Part shown: positions 35,901-47,991 of the stretch, one piece after another | How the letters are laid out: each line of letters begins with the position of its first letter | Numbering within the stretch: position 1 is the first letter of the stretch | DNA from: Mycogone perniciosa | Taxonomy: Eukaryota > Ascomycota > Sordariomycetes > Hypocreales > Hypocreaceae | Direction: 5' to 3' | NCBI GenBank assembly: GCA_025331125.1 | Contig: JAOALB010000106.1 | Coordinates: forward strand, 62,001 to 126,000 | Length of the DNA: 64,000 nt | The notes under the pieces: generated by a model | Databases searched by the model: none | Seen by the model: the letters and a program-made list of their open reading frames with translations, nothing else | Told to the model about the DNA's origin: nothing | Made by a program: the position numbers and the translations under genes

Positions 35901-38900
35901 CCTCAGCGTCGTTGTTGTTGCCCCTTGAGTGGCTGTCGGCTGGAGGTGAATGTCGTCTAAGAGACCAATGTTGCGGGACTGCTGTAAGCTCACCCGCTTC
36001 CTCGGCCAAAACTCCGCGAAGCAAAGGGCCTATTGATTTTACCAAGGTCAAGTAGTAATCAAAAACATTAACAGGGTAAAACTGCAGGGTGTTCGACCTC
36101 GAAGATGGGAAGCAGTCGGATATAATCTTGATAAATGTCTGGGCGTTCAGGAGGGCCTTCACAATTTTGGTACCACTCGCGACGATCTCTGCAGCTTCCG
36201 AATCGCTGTATACAACACCCAGGTCGGGTGTCAAAAATGGGCCAAAATAGGGAGGTAAGGCCTCGGTTTTTGTTGCCAATGGTTTCAATATGTCGATAGC
36301 AGACTGCGCGCGCTGAAGAAGTGATGGGAGACCTCGGACTGGGGATTGTTCGATCAGCAGCGTAACGGTTGGAGCCAGAATCCTCGACGCCATGGAGTCA
36401 CCAAAAGTGACCGGAAGGCTAGGCGACTGGCAAATATCAAGAACCAGCTCAATCCCACCCTTGTCAACAAAATTGCTTTTCAGAAGGTTATTGGCGCAAC
36501 AAGCGTTAAGGAAGTTGGCGAGCGAATAGACGTATGGTACGAACGACTCTTCGGGAGACTCTAGGTTGGGCCCAATGCTCTTTTCAGGATCCATCTCCTG
36601 GGACATGACGGCATCAGACATATCGACGTCGACTGCTTCCGATGCCTTGGATTCTTTGATGCCTTGAGACGGCTCATGAGCAGCACTGCCTCTGAGCTTG
36701 CTAATAGCAAGCAACTTGGCTCCCCAACCTGCGGTTCGAGCCTTCTCGATGCCCAGCATACGGATGCGTGCGACCATATCGATGATAGCGTTCGATATCG
36801 ACGTCCGGAGTGAGGGGTGATGGCGTGCAAGCTCATCAAAGCTCGCTCCAAGGTTGGCTGACAGGTCGATATCCGCCTCCAGACATTTCACATGAGCAGG
36901 ACTTTCAAAAATCTCCAGGAAACTCTCAAGTGCTCTGGAGGCAATCACCATCTTCATGCCTTCGTTATTGAGAGAAATGGAATTCAGTACCTGGGGCACG
37001 ACACTAATGGCATCTGAAGAAGCAAGAATACCCGTAGCAACAGCCCGTCCTTGTGTTTGCCGAATCATTTCTTCGGTAGGGGGATGTGGTCGGTCATCTT
37101 GGTCCATGATGGATGCGATAGCTGAACCGTTGGAGGAATCTGATTCTTCATCCTCTGGATCGCGTTGCTTCTGTCCTCCTCTCTGAACCTCAGGGAGTGG
37201 CCGCCCCGTAATAGCCTCCAGATAGGTCTTGATCATACCGGACTCAGATATGGCGGCAAAGCTCGTGGGGTCGTTGTTGATGAAGTCGCTCAGTATAGTC
37301 ACCGAATTAGTCCAGACTACAGAACCAAAACTCTTCTTGTCGTCTATGATATCTCTCAAATTCGCCAACAGATCCGACTTTTCGGCAAGGTTTCGCAGAA
37401 GACGATCTGTGTTGCCACCATAGCTATATGAGTTAGACATGATATGATGGATGAATTTCAGCAACCATTTCAAGGTTTGTTGTTGGTAGTATGGGATTTC
37501 GTAGTCCACGGCGCCTGACTGTTGATCGGGTTTGATGCCTTTGGATGATTGCAATAATGCACGGGCTTCCGTAACTGTGTCTACGACCAGTTTGGCCACG
37601 GCATCCAGGCCATCGGCATTGAAAAAGGCAGTGAAAGCATTTGGATAAGTCCAAACCAGGCCGTCCAGAAAGGCAAGGACCATTGAGTGATGACGCTGAG
37701 CGATAATCGAGCGAATATTGAGGATCTCAACGAGAATATCCATCAAGCCAGCAGAGACCATCTCACTGCCTACACGTGTAGCCATTGACAAATGCAGCGT
37801 AAGAGAAAATAGGTTATTGCGCCATTCATCGACCTCGGTGACCTGGTCACTGTCGTCACCATTGTGACTCTCACCCATCCCAGCGACCGCCTTCCTGATA
37901 ACGTAGAGAAGAATACCATGGTTGACATTGGCATTTAAGGAAGACAATACATCTTGGCATCTGGCGTTGAAGCTCGAAACAGCCTCGAGAAGCGCAAGAG
38001 CAATGGTTTGCAGCCATAAAGGCACGTCAAGTCTACCATCAGCAGACGGGTGGATGAGTTCCGCAAGTTGATACACCAGTTGGAATCGGCGGGTTTCGTC
38101 GATGTCCTGGCGAAGGACCTTCTCGACGAAGTTAGATTCGGTGTGGATATAGGCCAAGTTGATGACTGCCAGCAACCGGATTGCTAGGATTTGCTGACGC
38201 GACTCCTGAGAACCCGTAAGTGCTTTGGCAACCCTCAATCGATGGAATATCTCGTATCTAGCGGCCGGAGGCATGTCACTGGGACACCGACTAACAAGGT
38301 CGTAAATCGAGTTGGAGTTTACTACCGACTGAGGTAGCTCGAAGGACTTTTGCCCCGACGTCGAATGGTCATCCGCAATAGCCGGAGTCCGGGGTCCAAT
38401 AGGGGAGGAGTCGTCGCCTGCTGCATTCCGAGCCTTGGGGGTATGTTGCGGGTTCATAGTAGAACTCCGGCGTAACGGCGTCGGTGTCGATGGCAAAGAC
38501 GAGCGTCCTGGATCTGCTAGAGTATCATGATGGGTTGATGTAGAGTCTTGCGGATAGTATGAGACCTTAACGTCACCCCAACCATTCCACCTTTTGTCAT
38601 CCGATGTAGCAATGGAGAGTAAGTCGTTGGCATGCATGGTGGCTGCGTTCCTACCACTACTGCTACCCAATACCTTATCTTTCCCCTTGGATGTAGAAAC
38701 AGGGGTAGTAGTGGGGGTGGGATCTGAGAGGCTGAAGATGGGGGTTTTGACAAATGGCAAGGCCACTAGTTGGACACGGTCAAGGTCGATGTTGTAGTGA
38801 TTTGCGAGGAGTGCGGCACTGATATGTCTAGAGGCGCTTCCTATGCGCTTCACAGACGCCTGGTATCTTTGTGCCAACTCTGAACCCACTTGAAGTGTTG

Positions 38901-39470
38901 CGATGAGAATGGATGGGGATGTGCAGTTCAAAAGATCATTGAGGTGGGCACTGCTAGCGTAGATGCTGCGATTTCCACAGTGTTCCAGTAGCATACGAGT
39001 AAATCTTAAAACGGCCTCGATCAGCTGCCTATCGCCATCTGCAGGAAATCCAAGCTGCGCCAGCTGGTCCATATCCCACTGCTTTTCACCATGGAATGCC
39101 GAGTCCTTGACATGGTTAAGCAGTAGGTCGCAACCGAAGTCGCGCTGCTGGGGCCCTTCATTCAACTTGTAGATCCTGCAGAAATTTTCCAGCACGCTGT
39201 CGAACCTGTTCAATAGAGGGATCCAGTGATAGAGGTCGCCTCGTCCGAACGGCCATCTTGATGGAAAATCGGCAAGGTGTTGTGGCAAGAGGGGCAATGG
39301 GGCTGTGGATGCAGACTCGACGTAGCCTTTGAGCCAAGGAGACTATTCAAGGAAGATTTTGTTAATATCTGTGGAACCACGGATGACCCGCTTGAAAAGC
39401 CAAAATAGAGGACGCAACGTACTAGAGTCTCCCGGTGCTTGGGCTGCATCGCCTTGGTAATCTTGCCCAT
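26935..39470 (-). CDS. TOM1: Tom1/HUWE1-type HECT E3 ubiquitin ligase
   Basis: Complement of nine exons: 39423-39470, 35511-39342, 34992-35461, 31667-34937, 31556-31615, 31322-31504, 27490-31266, 27089-27433 and 26935-27029. Phases are consistent throughout and give 4026 aa, in the usual range for this giant family. The N-terminus (MGKITKAMQPKHRETL) leads into the armadillo-like DUF908/DUF913 region. A UBA-like stretch (DDLLNAGFDDSLVHEAI) lies near 34790-34890, and a very acidic Asp/Glu tract at about 31690-32340. UBM-like repeats (DYLAALPEEFREEV, LDALPEELRLEIAQ, FPPELREQAL) lie at about 30030-30390. The C-terminal ~370 residues form the HECT domain (GVDAGGVTREWF); the catalytic Cys in STHTCFN is encoded at 27096-27098. 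It ubiquitinates substrates including excess ribosomal proteins and histones in yeast. Confidence 0.96.
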
Positions 39471-42400
39471 GATGAGAACGAGAGCGGCAGAGCCGCAGAA
39501 ACGAAAGCAAACTCCCCCTCCACTACAGTCGGACTGTCCGCCGGCGCGACAGCGCTGCTTGAAGAGTCGTAGTGTCCCCTAGTTGGACAACTTCTGACCT
39601 TACCTCGAAGGTTTGCAGCTTGAGGTCTTGGTGAGAAGGCTGCAGCTCTGGGTGAACTCAACAGGACTGCTGAGTGCGGGCAGCAACCACCTTTTCCAGC
39701 TGAGGCGGCAGAAGTTGTCAAATGTGCTCGTCCGTCACCGAAAGCCGCTCAAAACACAGTCCCGGATGGCGCTCCTTGCAGAAATGTGCCAGCAGGAAGT
39801 GCACTGTCGTCGCGTTGGATGAAAGAGGCCCGCAGATGGAGCTCGGGAACTAAAGTTCTTGGACGAGTGCAGTCGTCCTCGAACAGCTGCTCCGAAGCGT
39901 CGAAAGAGGCACCGAGAGGGGTGCCGGAGGGGCAAAACGGTAAACCAGCCAGCTCTTGAAGGACGAGTCGCGATCCTCCCAAGCGTACAAAGGCAGGGCG
40001 GAGGTGGGGAGAAAGAGGGTTGTTGTTGTTGGGAGGGAAAAAGCGTGCTGGATGTCAAAACGTCAGGTCGACAGGTGCAGGCAGGTGGGCCTCTGCGTAA
40101 TAGGTGTCTGGTGCGGTGCGGTGGTGCTTTGTGGTGCTGCTGTGAGTGCGAGCTGCTTTTTAGGTGGTGACCTCAGTGACTGTCCCGCTTTGCTGGGGTG
40201 AATGGTGGCGGGAGGTACTTCGTACTCCGAGACGTCCTCCATTCAGGTAATCGAATGGGGTACTCCGTACATGCTTCCTCCAGCAACAGCGGCAGATGGA
40301 TGGCACTGTGTTGGGGGGGCACCGGATTATCCTTCCGGCGGTTTTGCTGGTCTGCTAAGCCACTAGAGTGCTAGCACTGTACCAGCCTGACTTGATGGCT
40401 GGTCTGAAACTTCGCGACTTGATGACGGCAAGATTTCGTCGCGCTGCGGTCAAGAACTGGCGTTTGTGGATTGAACTTAGAGTTTAGACAGAGCTTCGTA
40501 TTTTGGACCGAGGTTATTTACATAGGTACCTAGTAACTTGTTATTGCTATGCTTTGTGTTTTTGTTATTATTCTTGTTCCTTATGCACTGTGCTTTGTAC
40601 TTTGATAATGATATCGCCTGTCAATTTACCATTATAATACTTTTATGGAGCAATAATACGGAGTACTAGTAGGAGTACTCCATAATACTCCGTACTCCGT
40701 AGTAGTTGGTTAATAATACAACGCTGATGCTTCTGGCAACCTAACAGCTCAATCCATGGCTAGGGACCCACATTGGCGCTTAGACCACTACAGTCAGTAA
40801 AAATAATTGCTACCGGGTAGTTGTTGGATCCAACATGATGACAGCGTGTTAATGTCTTTAGAAGTCTCTGTGCAGCTGGTAGATATCTACCGGTGATTAA
40901 GAGACAGGCTTGGCCTTATCTGTGGTGATGATGATGGGCTTGGCGGATATACAGCCCTTCTGTTGTTAAGAGACATGGTTCAGTGCTAAAAATCCTTCAC
41001 CACAAAGTTCAAGACAGTGATAGTACTAGTAACAGAATCTGAAGTACCTCCACCTTCCAGCCACCGCTTCCTGGGCAACGATATAATCTACGAGCTTTAT
41101 AGTAAAATTGGGAAACAAGAAATCCTCGCCCTATTAAGAGTTCCCAGTATTTAGGTTCAAATTCATCGATTCATCTCACCTTTACCAATATGCATTCAAG
41201 TATCTCCATTCTATGTATGAAGGCGGTTTGTGATGGCTGGTGATAAGGAATGAGGGGTGCTGGATAATTAGTATGTCACTAGCTTTGTTCCTGGACTACC
41301 TACGAGTATGGAATAGTATTTACCAGTAATAGTACTGGTTCGAAATGCCACCTGGACTGAGAAGATTCTTCAATCTATTCAATATTATCCTTGACATGAA
41401 ATTTTTTAGTTGTGCAGGTCGTTTTTGGCGGCGAGGAATCAGCAAAATACTTACGGAGTATTATTAGTGCTAGTATTAAGGTACTATTACTATTACTTCG
41501 TACTCCATACGTACGAGTAGTAACTTTGGTAGGTACTGAACACACAAGTGGCTCTGGTCAGGGGTCTAGAGGGTCGGCCCTTGCTTCCGCTGGATGGCAA
41601 CTAAGCCGGCAACCAAAAAGAGAAGAGTTACTTCGTAGATATGGATGGCTCAAGTTTCTGCATGTTGGATTGGAGCCACCAGAACCTGAGCATACCGCCA
41701 AGTCATCGAAGACCAAGAACACCATTTTCCATCAGTTTGGTGGTTGAGGGCACCCTTGATCGTTGGATCCAAGACGGCCCCATCGGCAGTTTCTGAAACA
41801 AGCGGTGGTGAAACGCATGGCTAGAGCCCAACATTGTTCGAGAACCAATGGAATGCTCAACTCATCAGATACCCTTTCAATAATACGAAGCAATGCATTC
41901 TTGGGCAGATGTCTCCCATGGGAATCAAGGCACCGAGATGTTGGCAGTCCATCGTTCTGGAATCGGGCCGTTGACTAATTATCTACGTCTGCTGGTCCTC
42001 CCAAGAGACCACCAATGCGATATCCGCCCGCATAATCCCAGAGTGGAAGGTATGTAAAAGAGAGATAGGGGGGATGTCAGTCCGTCCCGGATCGGAGCGC
42101 AATGCTGTTGTTGGCAATTCAAATAAAGCACGCGACCCTCGTCAACACCCACAGCATGCTGGAGCCTAACAATTTCGCCTCAGAGCCTCTAGCTAGGTAG
42201 TACGTACTTGTACTTCGTACCCATTGCATGAAACACCCCTGGCGCCGACCTCTTAATGAGCGCCCACTAGGCGCTAAAGGGTCCACTAACAGCCTCCGTG
42301 AGCCACCTACGCACCACTGTTGTTGGCGGCGGTCACTGATCCAGGGCTCTAGGGATCGAACCATTTGGCGGCCTGCACGCTGGATACTCGTACTCCGTAA

Positions 42401-42768
42401 CTAGGAGATACGTACTCCGTACCTTGGATTCTCCATACTCGTACTACTACTCCCTGAGACAACTTAACCTCCAAGCTTCCTTTTTTGAACATACCAATAG
42501 GGAGGAGCCAGCGTCACTTCCACCTCTGGAATTTCTTCCAAACCGAACTCTCCTCTATCCAAGGAACTTGTAACCTGTTGCATCAAACCCGCATTAACAC
42601 CCAAATTAGCCACCGTTACTGAGCATTCTACTCTCTACTGCGTACCCTTGGACAGCGACATCGATCCAAGCCGATCTAAATAAAGCACGTTAATGGCTTG
42701 CTGTTGAGGGGCAACTGTCGACATTCCTTGCAACATCCTCCAGAGTCCAGCGAAGCATCAGGGGAGCC
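39471..42768. other. 3.3-kb gene-free region
   Basis: The first ~700 bases are the TOM1 promoter and leader. The rest is AT-rich and gene-poor. It contains seven exact TACTCCGTA motifs (40261, 40657, 40686, 40693, 41452, 42391, 42413) and three TACTTCGTA variants (40216, 41494, 42211). The forward frame at 41412-41747 has no recognisable domain. No transposon ORF or terminal repeat was seen. Confidence 0.6.
40216..42421. repeat. cluster of TACTCCGTA / TACTTCGTA dispersed motifs
   Basis: Ten short motifs in 2.2 kb, some overlapping or arranged as TACTCCGTACTCCGTA (40686-40701). The motif occurs on both strands and only outside genes in this window. The function is unknown. Confidence 0.7.
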
Positions 42769-45584
42769 ATGTCGCAGCAGGATGATGTTGTCTCGCCTGA
42801 GGTGCCACAGGAGAAGGAGAGGCGCCCGTCCATCTCGAAATCCGACTCGGATGCCGTATGTCGAATGACCTCCCCAGCGAGTTCATAGCGCAACAAGGAA
42901 AGAAGGCTAATGGAGACAGGCTGCCGAGCAGGAAACGTTTGAGGACGCCATCGATGCTACCTCTGTGCGATCCCTGACTAAGAGATCTGTGTCCACCACA
43001 AAACCACCACCGTCAGAGGACGCAGACAATGAGGACACCCTCGACGGGAAAGCCGCCTCGGCAGACGACGAAGCAGAGCCTCGACGAGGCTCAACACCAC
43101 TCTCCCACCGCATATCAAATACCTCGAACCTCGACAACGTCAATCTAGATGACGATGCACCGCAGCCACAGGGTACGCCTCTCAAAACCGTCTCCAAAGT
43201 GCTTTGCGCTTGGAAGTCACTAATTGCCGTACAGAGCCAATGAGCCCCTCTGAAAAGGGGCAGCCCAGTAAAACGATATCGTTAGGTAGTATCACAAATG
43301 CATTCCCATCGATGCCTTGGTCTCCTTCCGCCGAATCACCATTGAAAAGCCCAGCTCCTGCTGCCGGCACGATGGCACCACCACCACCTCCTCCAGCCCA
43401 ACCTCCAGCTCCAACCCCCCAGCCGCCGGGTCGGAAACTGACGAGCCCCTTTTCCTGGCTTTCTCGAAACTCGAGCAAGGAGAGGGAAAGCATTTCGGCC
43501 CCCGCACCTCCAGTGTCCGCTAGAAGGAACACCGCCAGCTCCATCGCCACTATGACCAGCAACCCCGAGATGATGCTGAGTAGGCTTGATGAGGATAAAG
43601 AGGGGGAAGCAGACAGTAGATCAAGTCGCAACAGTCTCAAAGACCGGTTTAAAGTGCTTCGGATGCAGCAGGAAGCGGGCATTCCACTTGCCATAAGCGA
43701 TGAAGACAAGTCGAGCATCGCTAAAACAAACGGGGAAGAACTGCCATTGGATATACCACCTACATCTCCTGTCCCACCTCCCAATAGCAGCTTGGCGCCT
43801 GGGACCGCATCCGGTATCAATGCAGGGCCTTCGGCTTTGTCAGAGTCCCAAGTGGATTGGGACCTTTGGCAATCCGTTGTTTATGAAGGACCAGCTGCCG
43901 TGGCACGATCAAGCGCAGAGGAGCTGAACAAAGCCATCGCTACGGGCATACCCAGTGCCATCCGTGGAGTTATTTGGCAGGTCCTAGCACAAAGCAAAAA
44001 CGAGGATTTGGAGGGAGTTTACAGGGATCTCCTTGCACGTGGGACAGAGAAGGAAAAGCATCGACAGAGCAACAGCACGACAGCAAGCAGTCTAAGTAAT
44101 GGTAACCTCAGCGTTCAGAGCGGCGATGGCGTAGCGTCATCCGCCTCGTCAGTTCACTCAGATCAATCTGGTGGGAATAACACCTCGTCACCAAAGGGTG
44201 AAAGGAGCAGCGAAGCTCTTGCCAAAGCTCAAGCAGCAGCTGTCGCTGAGCGGAAGCGCAAGGACAAGGAAGATGTGGCCGCTCTTCAAAGATTGGAGAA
44301 GGTAATACGTCGCGACCTCGGCGCCCGTACGAGCTATTCTAAGTACGCAGCAGCTGCGGGGCTTCAGGATGGCCTCTTTGGCGTTTGCAAAGCATATGCT
44401 CTTTTTGATGAAGGCGTTGGCTATGCGCAGGGAATGAATTTCCTTATTATGCCACTGCTATTCAACGTGAGCGATGGCGGTATCCTTGATGTATCATTTT
44501 GGCCATGCTAACTCGAAAATAGATGCCAGAACAGGAGGCGTTTTGCCTTCTTGTCCGCCTGATGAACCATTATGGTCTGCGCGATCTCTTTATTCAGGAT
44601 ATGCCTGGTCTCCACCGGCATTTGTACCAATTCGAGCGATTACTGGAAGATCTAGAGCCTGCTCTGTATTGCCATCTTCATCGACGGGGCATCTCGCCTC
44701 ACCTCTACGCCACTCAGTGGTTCTTGACACTCTTTGCTTACCGCTTTCCCCTTCAACTTGTGCTCAGGATCTACGACTTGATTTTTTCGGAAGGCCTGTC
44801 TGCCATACTACGGTTTGGAATTGTGTTGATGCAGAAGAATGCCACGACGCTGCTGGGCATCTCTGACATGCAACAGCTTACGACCTATCTAAAAGATAAG
44901 CTCTTCGATGTGTATATCGACAAAGACCCAAGTCAAGGAAGTCTGCTAGAGAACGGATTTTTCGGTAGCTCCAGCTCCAGCATTGACAAGGAAATTTACA
45001 GGGCAGACCAGCTGGTCAGAGATGCTTGCGAGGTCAAGATTTCGCCGGAAATGCTTAAGGCTTATACCACGGAATGGGAAGAAAAGACAAAGGCAGAAAA
45101 AGAACGCGAGGCCGAGCTGCACGAGCTCAGATCTTCAAACCAAAGCCTTGCTGTTCAATTACGGAAGCTCGAGGAGAGAGTTGAGGTCAGCGATCGCGAG
45201 CAGGCTGCGCTGGCAACCGAGCTTGTCCACACCAAGGTTGACAACGATGAACTTAAGGATGAGAACGAGGCCCTCAAAGCCCAGGTTCAGGAACTGAAAG
45301 TGGTGATTGAGAAGCAGCCTCTGGAAATCGAAGAAACTTGGAAATTAGAACGTGACGACTTGATGAAGCGCAATGAAAAGGTGCACTTGGAAAATGAAAA
45401 GGTAGAAAAGGAGCTAGCCGAGCTGGAAGAGGAGCTGGTCCAGACCAAACTGCGCTACGCCGAGGTAAGTTATCCTTGATATCGGCTGTCAAGTTCGCCA
45501 GTTCTAACCATCATCTCCTAGGTCCATGCTCAGCACGAGGCCCTCAGCCGCAAGTGGACAGATTTGAAGCGCCAGTTTGCCTAG
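42769..45584 (+). CDS. TBC-domain Rab GTPase-activating protein (Gyp5-like)
   Basis: Exons 42769-42855, 42920-43172, 43235-44466, 44523-45464 and 45522-45584 encode 858 aa. The N-terminal third is disordered, with a proline run (PPPPPPAQPP). The TBC domain starts near GIPSAIRGVIWQVL, which supplies the arginine finger. It has the glutamine-finger motif VGYAQGMNFL and continues through the LMNHYGLRDLF and WFLTLFAYRFPLQLVLRIYD segments. A long coiled coil rich in E, K and L occupies the last ~170 residues. It is expected to stimulate GTP hydrolysis by a Rab in the secretory pathway. The TBC plus C-terminal coiled-coil layout resembles yeast Gyp5 and animal EVI5. A Ser/Asn-rich insertion of about 60 residues splits the early TBC region. 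Confidence 0.9.
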
Positions 45585-46278
45585 GCCTGTTCCATCAACC
45601 ATGCCCGCCGTGGTTTCTGTATTGATACTTGTTTGTTCTTCATTCTGTTTGCATCACGACTATTATTCATGGAACACTCGAAGATATTCTTATGGGGATT
45701 ATCTCTTTCTGTTTTCTTTTTTCCTTCTATCGAAAAGTCGGGAGTTTTTTTCTTTTTGAAGTGATTTGGCGCAGCAACTCCCGGTCGGCTGGCCGGTGAT
45801 GAAATGGAGGACTTGGGAAAGAAACTCTGACAGCATTATGGCATGCATGTTCCGATACTCCTCAGAGAAAAAAAAAGAACCTGATAATAGGGTGAAAGAA
45901 GGCCGTCTTTTGCCGAATCAAGCAAGAGGACGTGATGGAATCAGACAACATGAGCACCTTGAGGCGTTTTTCTTTCTTTGGTCTTGGACCTGTTTTGTGT
46001 GAAGGCCTATTCCTACGTAGCATAAAGGGTGTCGCCGAAGATGGTGGTGATCCGCTGAAGATGGGTCACGTTTGGTTTTCATGTCTCATTATCTTACTAA
46101 GTGAAAGCAACATGAATTTATATCATTGCACGAAAGTTTTTCATTTCCCTATGGACCCGTTCCGATGCTTTATATGAAAAGCTCTTCATGCCCTGAAAAT
46201 GCCCAAGACAACGAGAAATCCTTGAACACCATACCAAGGGGTCACAACCACCAGCACATACTTCCCCACAACCACCGT
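45585..46278. other. convergent intergenic region
   Basis: 3'UTR-like T-rich sequence between the TBC gene and RPS8. No gene is supported. Confidence 0.6.
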
Positions 46279-46965
46279 TTACTTGTGCAGCTTCTTCTGG
46301 TAGAAAGCCAGCTCCTCACCCTCCAAGATATATCCGTCGCAGCGACCGGACTGGCCAGGTCGGCTGGAGACAACGGCGTACAGACGACCGGCCTCGAACT
46401 GCTTCTCAACAGCGGACTCGACCTTGCCGGTGGCGGCGAATCGGGCAGCCTGCTTCTTCTCAACGGACTTGCTCTTCTTGGTCTCCTCAACCTCCTTGCC
46501 CTCCTTGACGGCCTGGGCCTTCTGGCGTCTTCGGCCGATGCTCTGGCCGTAGTGGGCCTCGTACCACTGTCGGAAGGGAGCGGCGTCGATCTGGACAACG
46601 GCGCTGCGGGTCAGGGTGTTGGTGCGGACCAGCTCGTTGTTGGAAGGGTGGTAAGCGACGGCGATGACACGGGTCTTGCGGGTGCAGCCCTCGGAGGCCC
46701 AGGCGAAGTTACCGGAGTCGAGGCGCAGGGCACGGTACTTGTGGTTGCCGCCGCGGGTGCGGACGGTGTGGATTCGCTTGGGGCCGATCTTGGTGTTGGC
46801 ACCCTGGCGGCCGGCCTCGAAAGCGCGCTTCTTCCCTGTTGACGGAGGTCAGAACGTATGTCCCCAAAAAGGATCATACGGGCTTTCGATATGTTACGCA
46901 CGGTAGTAGGCGCGCTTGGCACCGGAGGCGGAGCGCTTGTGGCGGGAGTCACGAGAGATACCCAT
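46279..46965 (-). CDS. RPS8: 40S ribosomal protein S8 (eS8)
   Basis: Complement of exons 46902-46965 and 46279-46835, giving 206 aa. The start MGISRDSRHKRSASGAKRA is followed by KKRAFEAGRQGANTKIGPKRIHTVRTRGGN, the S8 signature (split by intron phase 1 at YYR|KK). The C-terminus ends in EGEELAFYQKKLHK. It is a structural small-subunit protein. A 5'UTR intron (46977-47166) is predicted just upstream of the start codon. Confidence 0.96.
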
Positions 46966-46976
46966 GATTGCGAGTT

Positions 46977-47166
46977 CTGGAGAAGAAAATAAGTTGTGGT
47001 TAGCAATCCAAAAAGTCGAAATCTGAGAGAAAGATCGGGAGAAGATCTGGAGGGGAGAGAGTGCCAGATATCGACAGCGAGATGAACTTGATTCATTCGG
47101 AAACGAGATCGACTCGATCGTGTCCTTCGTCTGTAGAGTATCGTCCTCTTTTCTTTCTGTACTTAC
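46977..47166 (-). other. predicted 5'UTR intron of RPS8
   Basis: On the minus strand a strong donor GTAAGTAC begins at 47166. A branch-like TTGCTAACCAC lies near 47000. A pyrimidine tract with TTCTTCTCCAG ends at 46977, only 11 bases before the start codon. The 190-nt leader intron fits the pattern of fungal ribosomal-protein genes. There is no transcript evidence here. Confidence 0.6.
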
Positions 47167-47305
47167 CTGATGATAATGGCGCTCACCAGGGCAATCGATT
47201 TGACGGATGTGGGAGGAGTGAACTTTTTGACGAGTTGAAGGTGGAGGGCTGAATTGGGTCGAAAATTGTGGTTGTGGGCTACGCTAGCCCGCGGTACGTA
47301 CCTTT

Positions 47306-47315
47306 CTCAGGGTTT
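47306..47315 (-). promoter_or_regulatory. AAACCCTGAG element upstream of RPS8
   Basis: Read on the minus strand it is GAAGAAACCCTGAG, closely matching the GAAGAACCCTAG upstream of RPS6. It is a candidate ribosomal-protein promoter box upstream of the predicted leader intron. Confidence 0.45.
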
Positions 47316-47991
47316 CTTCGGAAGCAGTGTTCTTCCGGACGGAACCATGGCACGTGATGATTCGGGCAATTGAGCCCCACCAAGCTCAGTAACCCCAGTT
47401 ATTATCTAATAGGTATCTACTCCGTATCCATGTCCATATCAGTTTGTCGTGCCACTTATGAGAGAAGATCCTCCGAAGATGATTGATCTTGTGAATTTTG
47501 ATCGTCTTGAAGTTTTATTCTGAGAACTCGAATATTACTTATACAATGTCAATTAGTGTTGCTTGTCCAATCCGACACTCCTCCTGTTTCTTCCCCTTCA
47601 TCCTCCATTACCTTGCCCTCAATGGCCGTGATGACTTGAGCAAATAGGAGGCTTCTTGAATCACCTCAAGAGCCCTGCACTCTGGTGACTAACTTAAATG
47701 CAAAGAACCGTACCGAGACCCTATTATCCATACATTTCGCGATGACTCGCAGTTTTCTGCTCCCCAGCTCGTTCTTCGATCGTGTGTCCAGGTTGATCCA
47801 GCTCAGTTCTTCTTCCCCTGTTCAAGAGTGACCCCCTCAGAGGAAGTCTCCTCAATCTCTCTTATCAGTTCTTGCAAAATCGTTGGAAGCTCTTCAAGAT
47901 CCAATTCGGGAGACAAACAGACGTGAAGCTCAATGGTCGGTGGCGAAACGGGTATGATATCGCGAGATCCAAGCTTTACGGCCTTCTTTTC

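Larger units (their letters stand above)
46966..47991. other. intergenic region upstream of RPS8
   Basis: It contains the RPS8 leader with its predicted intron, an AAACCCTGAG promoter element (complement 47306-47315) and a TACTCCGTA motif (47418-47426). After that comes the 3'UTR of the proline-rich gene. Confidence 0.6.

Noticed and set aside
41330..41360. GGTTCGAAAT sequence resembling a tRNA B box
   Set aside because: It deviates from the consensus and there is no cloverleaf around it.
41412..41747. 111-codon frame in the gene-free region
   Set aside because: It contains TACTCCGTA-family motifs and has no family resemblance, so it is likely a chance frame.
42340..42372. GGTTCGATCCC-like B box on the minus strand, possible tRNA
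   Set aside because: The flanking bases do not form a T-arm or acceptor stem, and no A box lies at the right distance.
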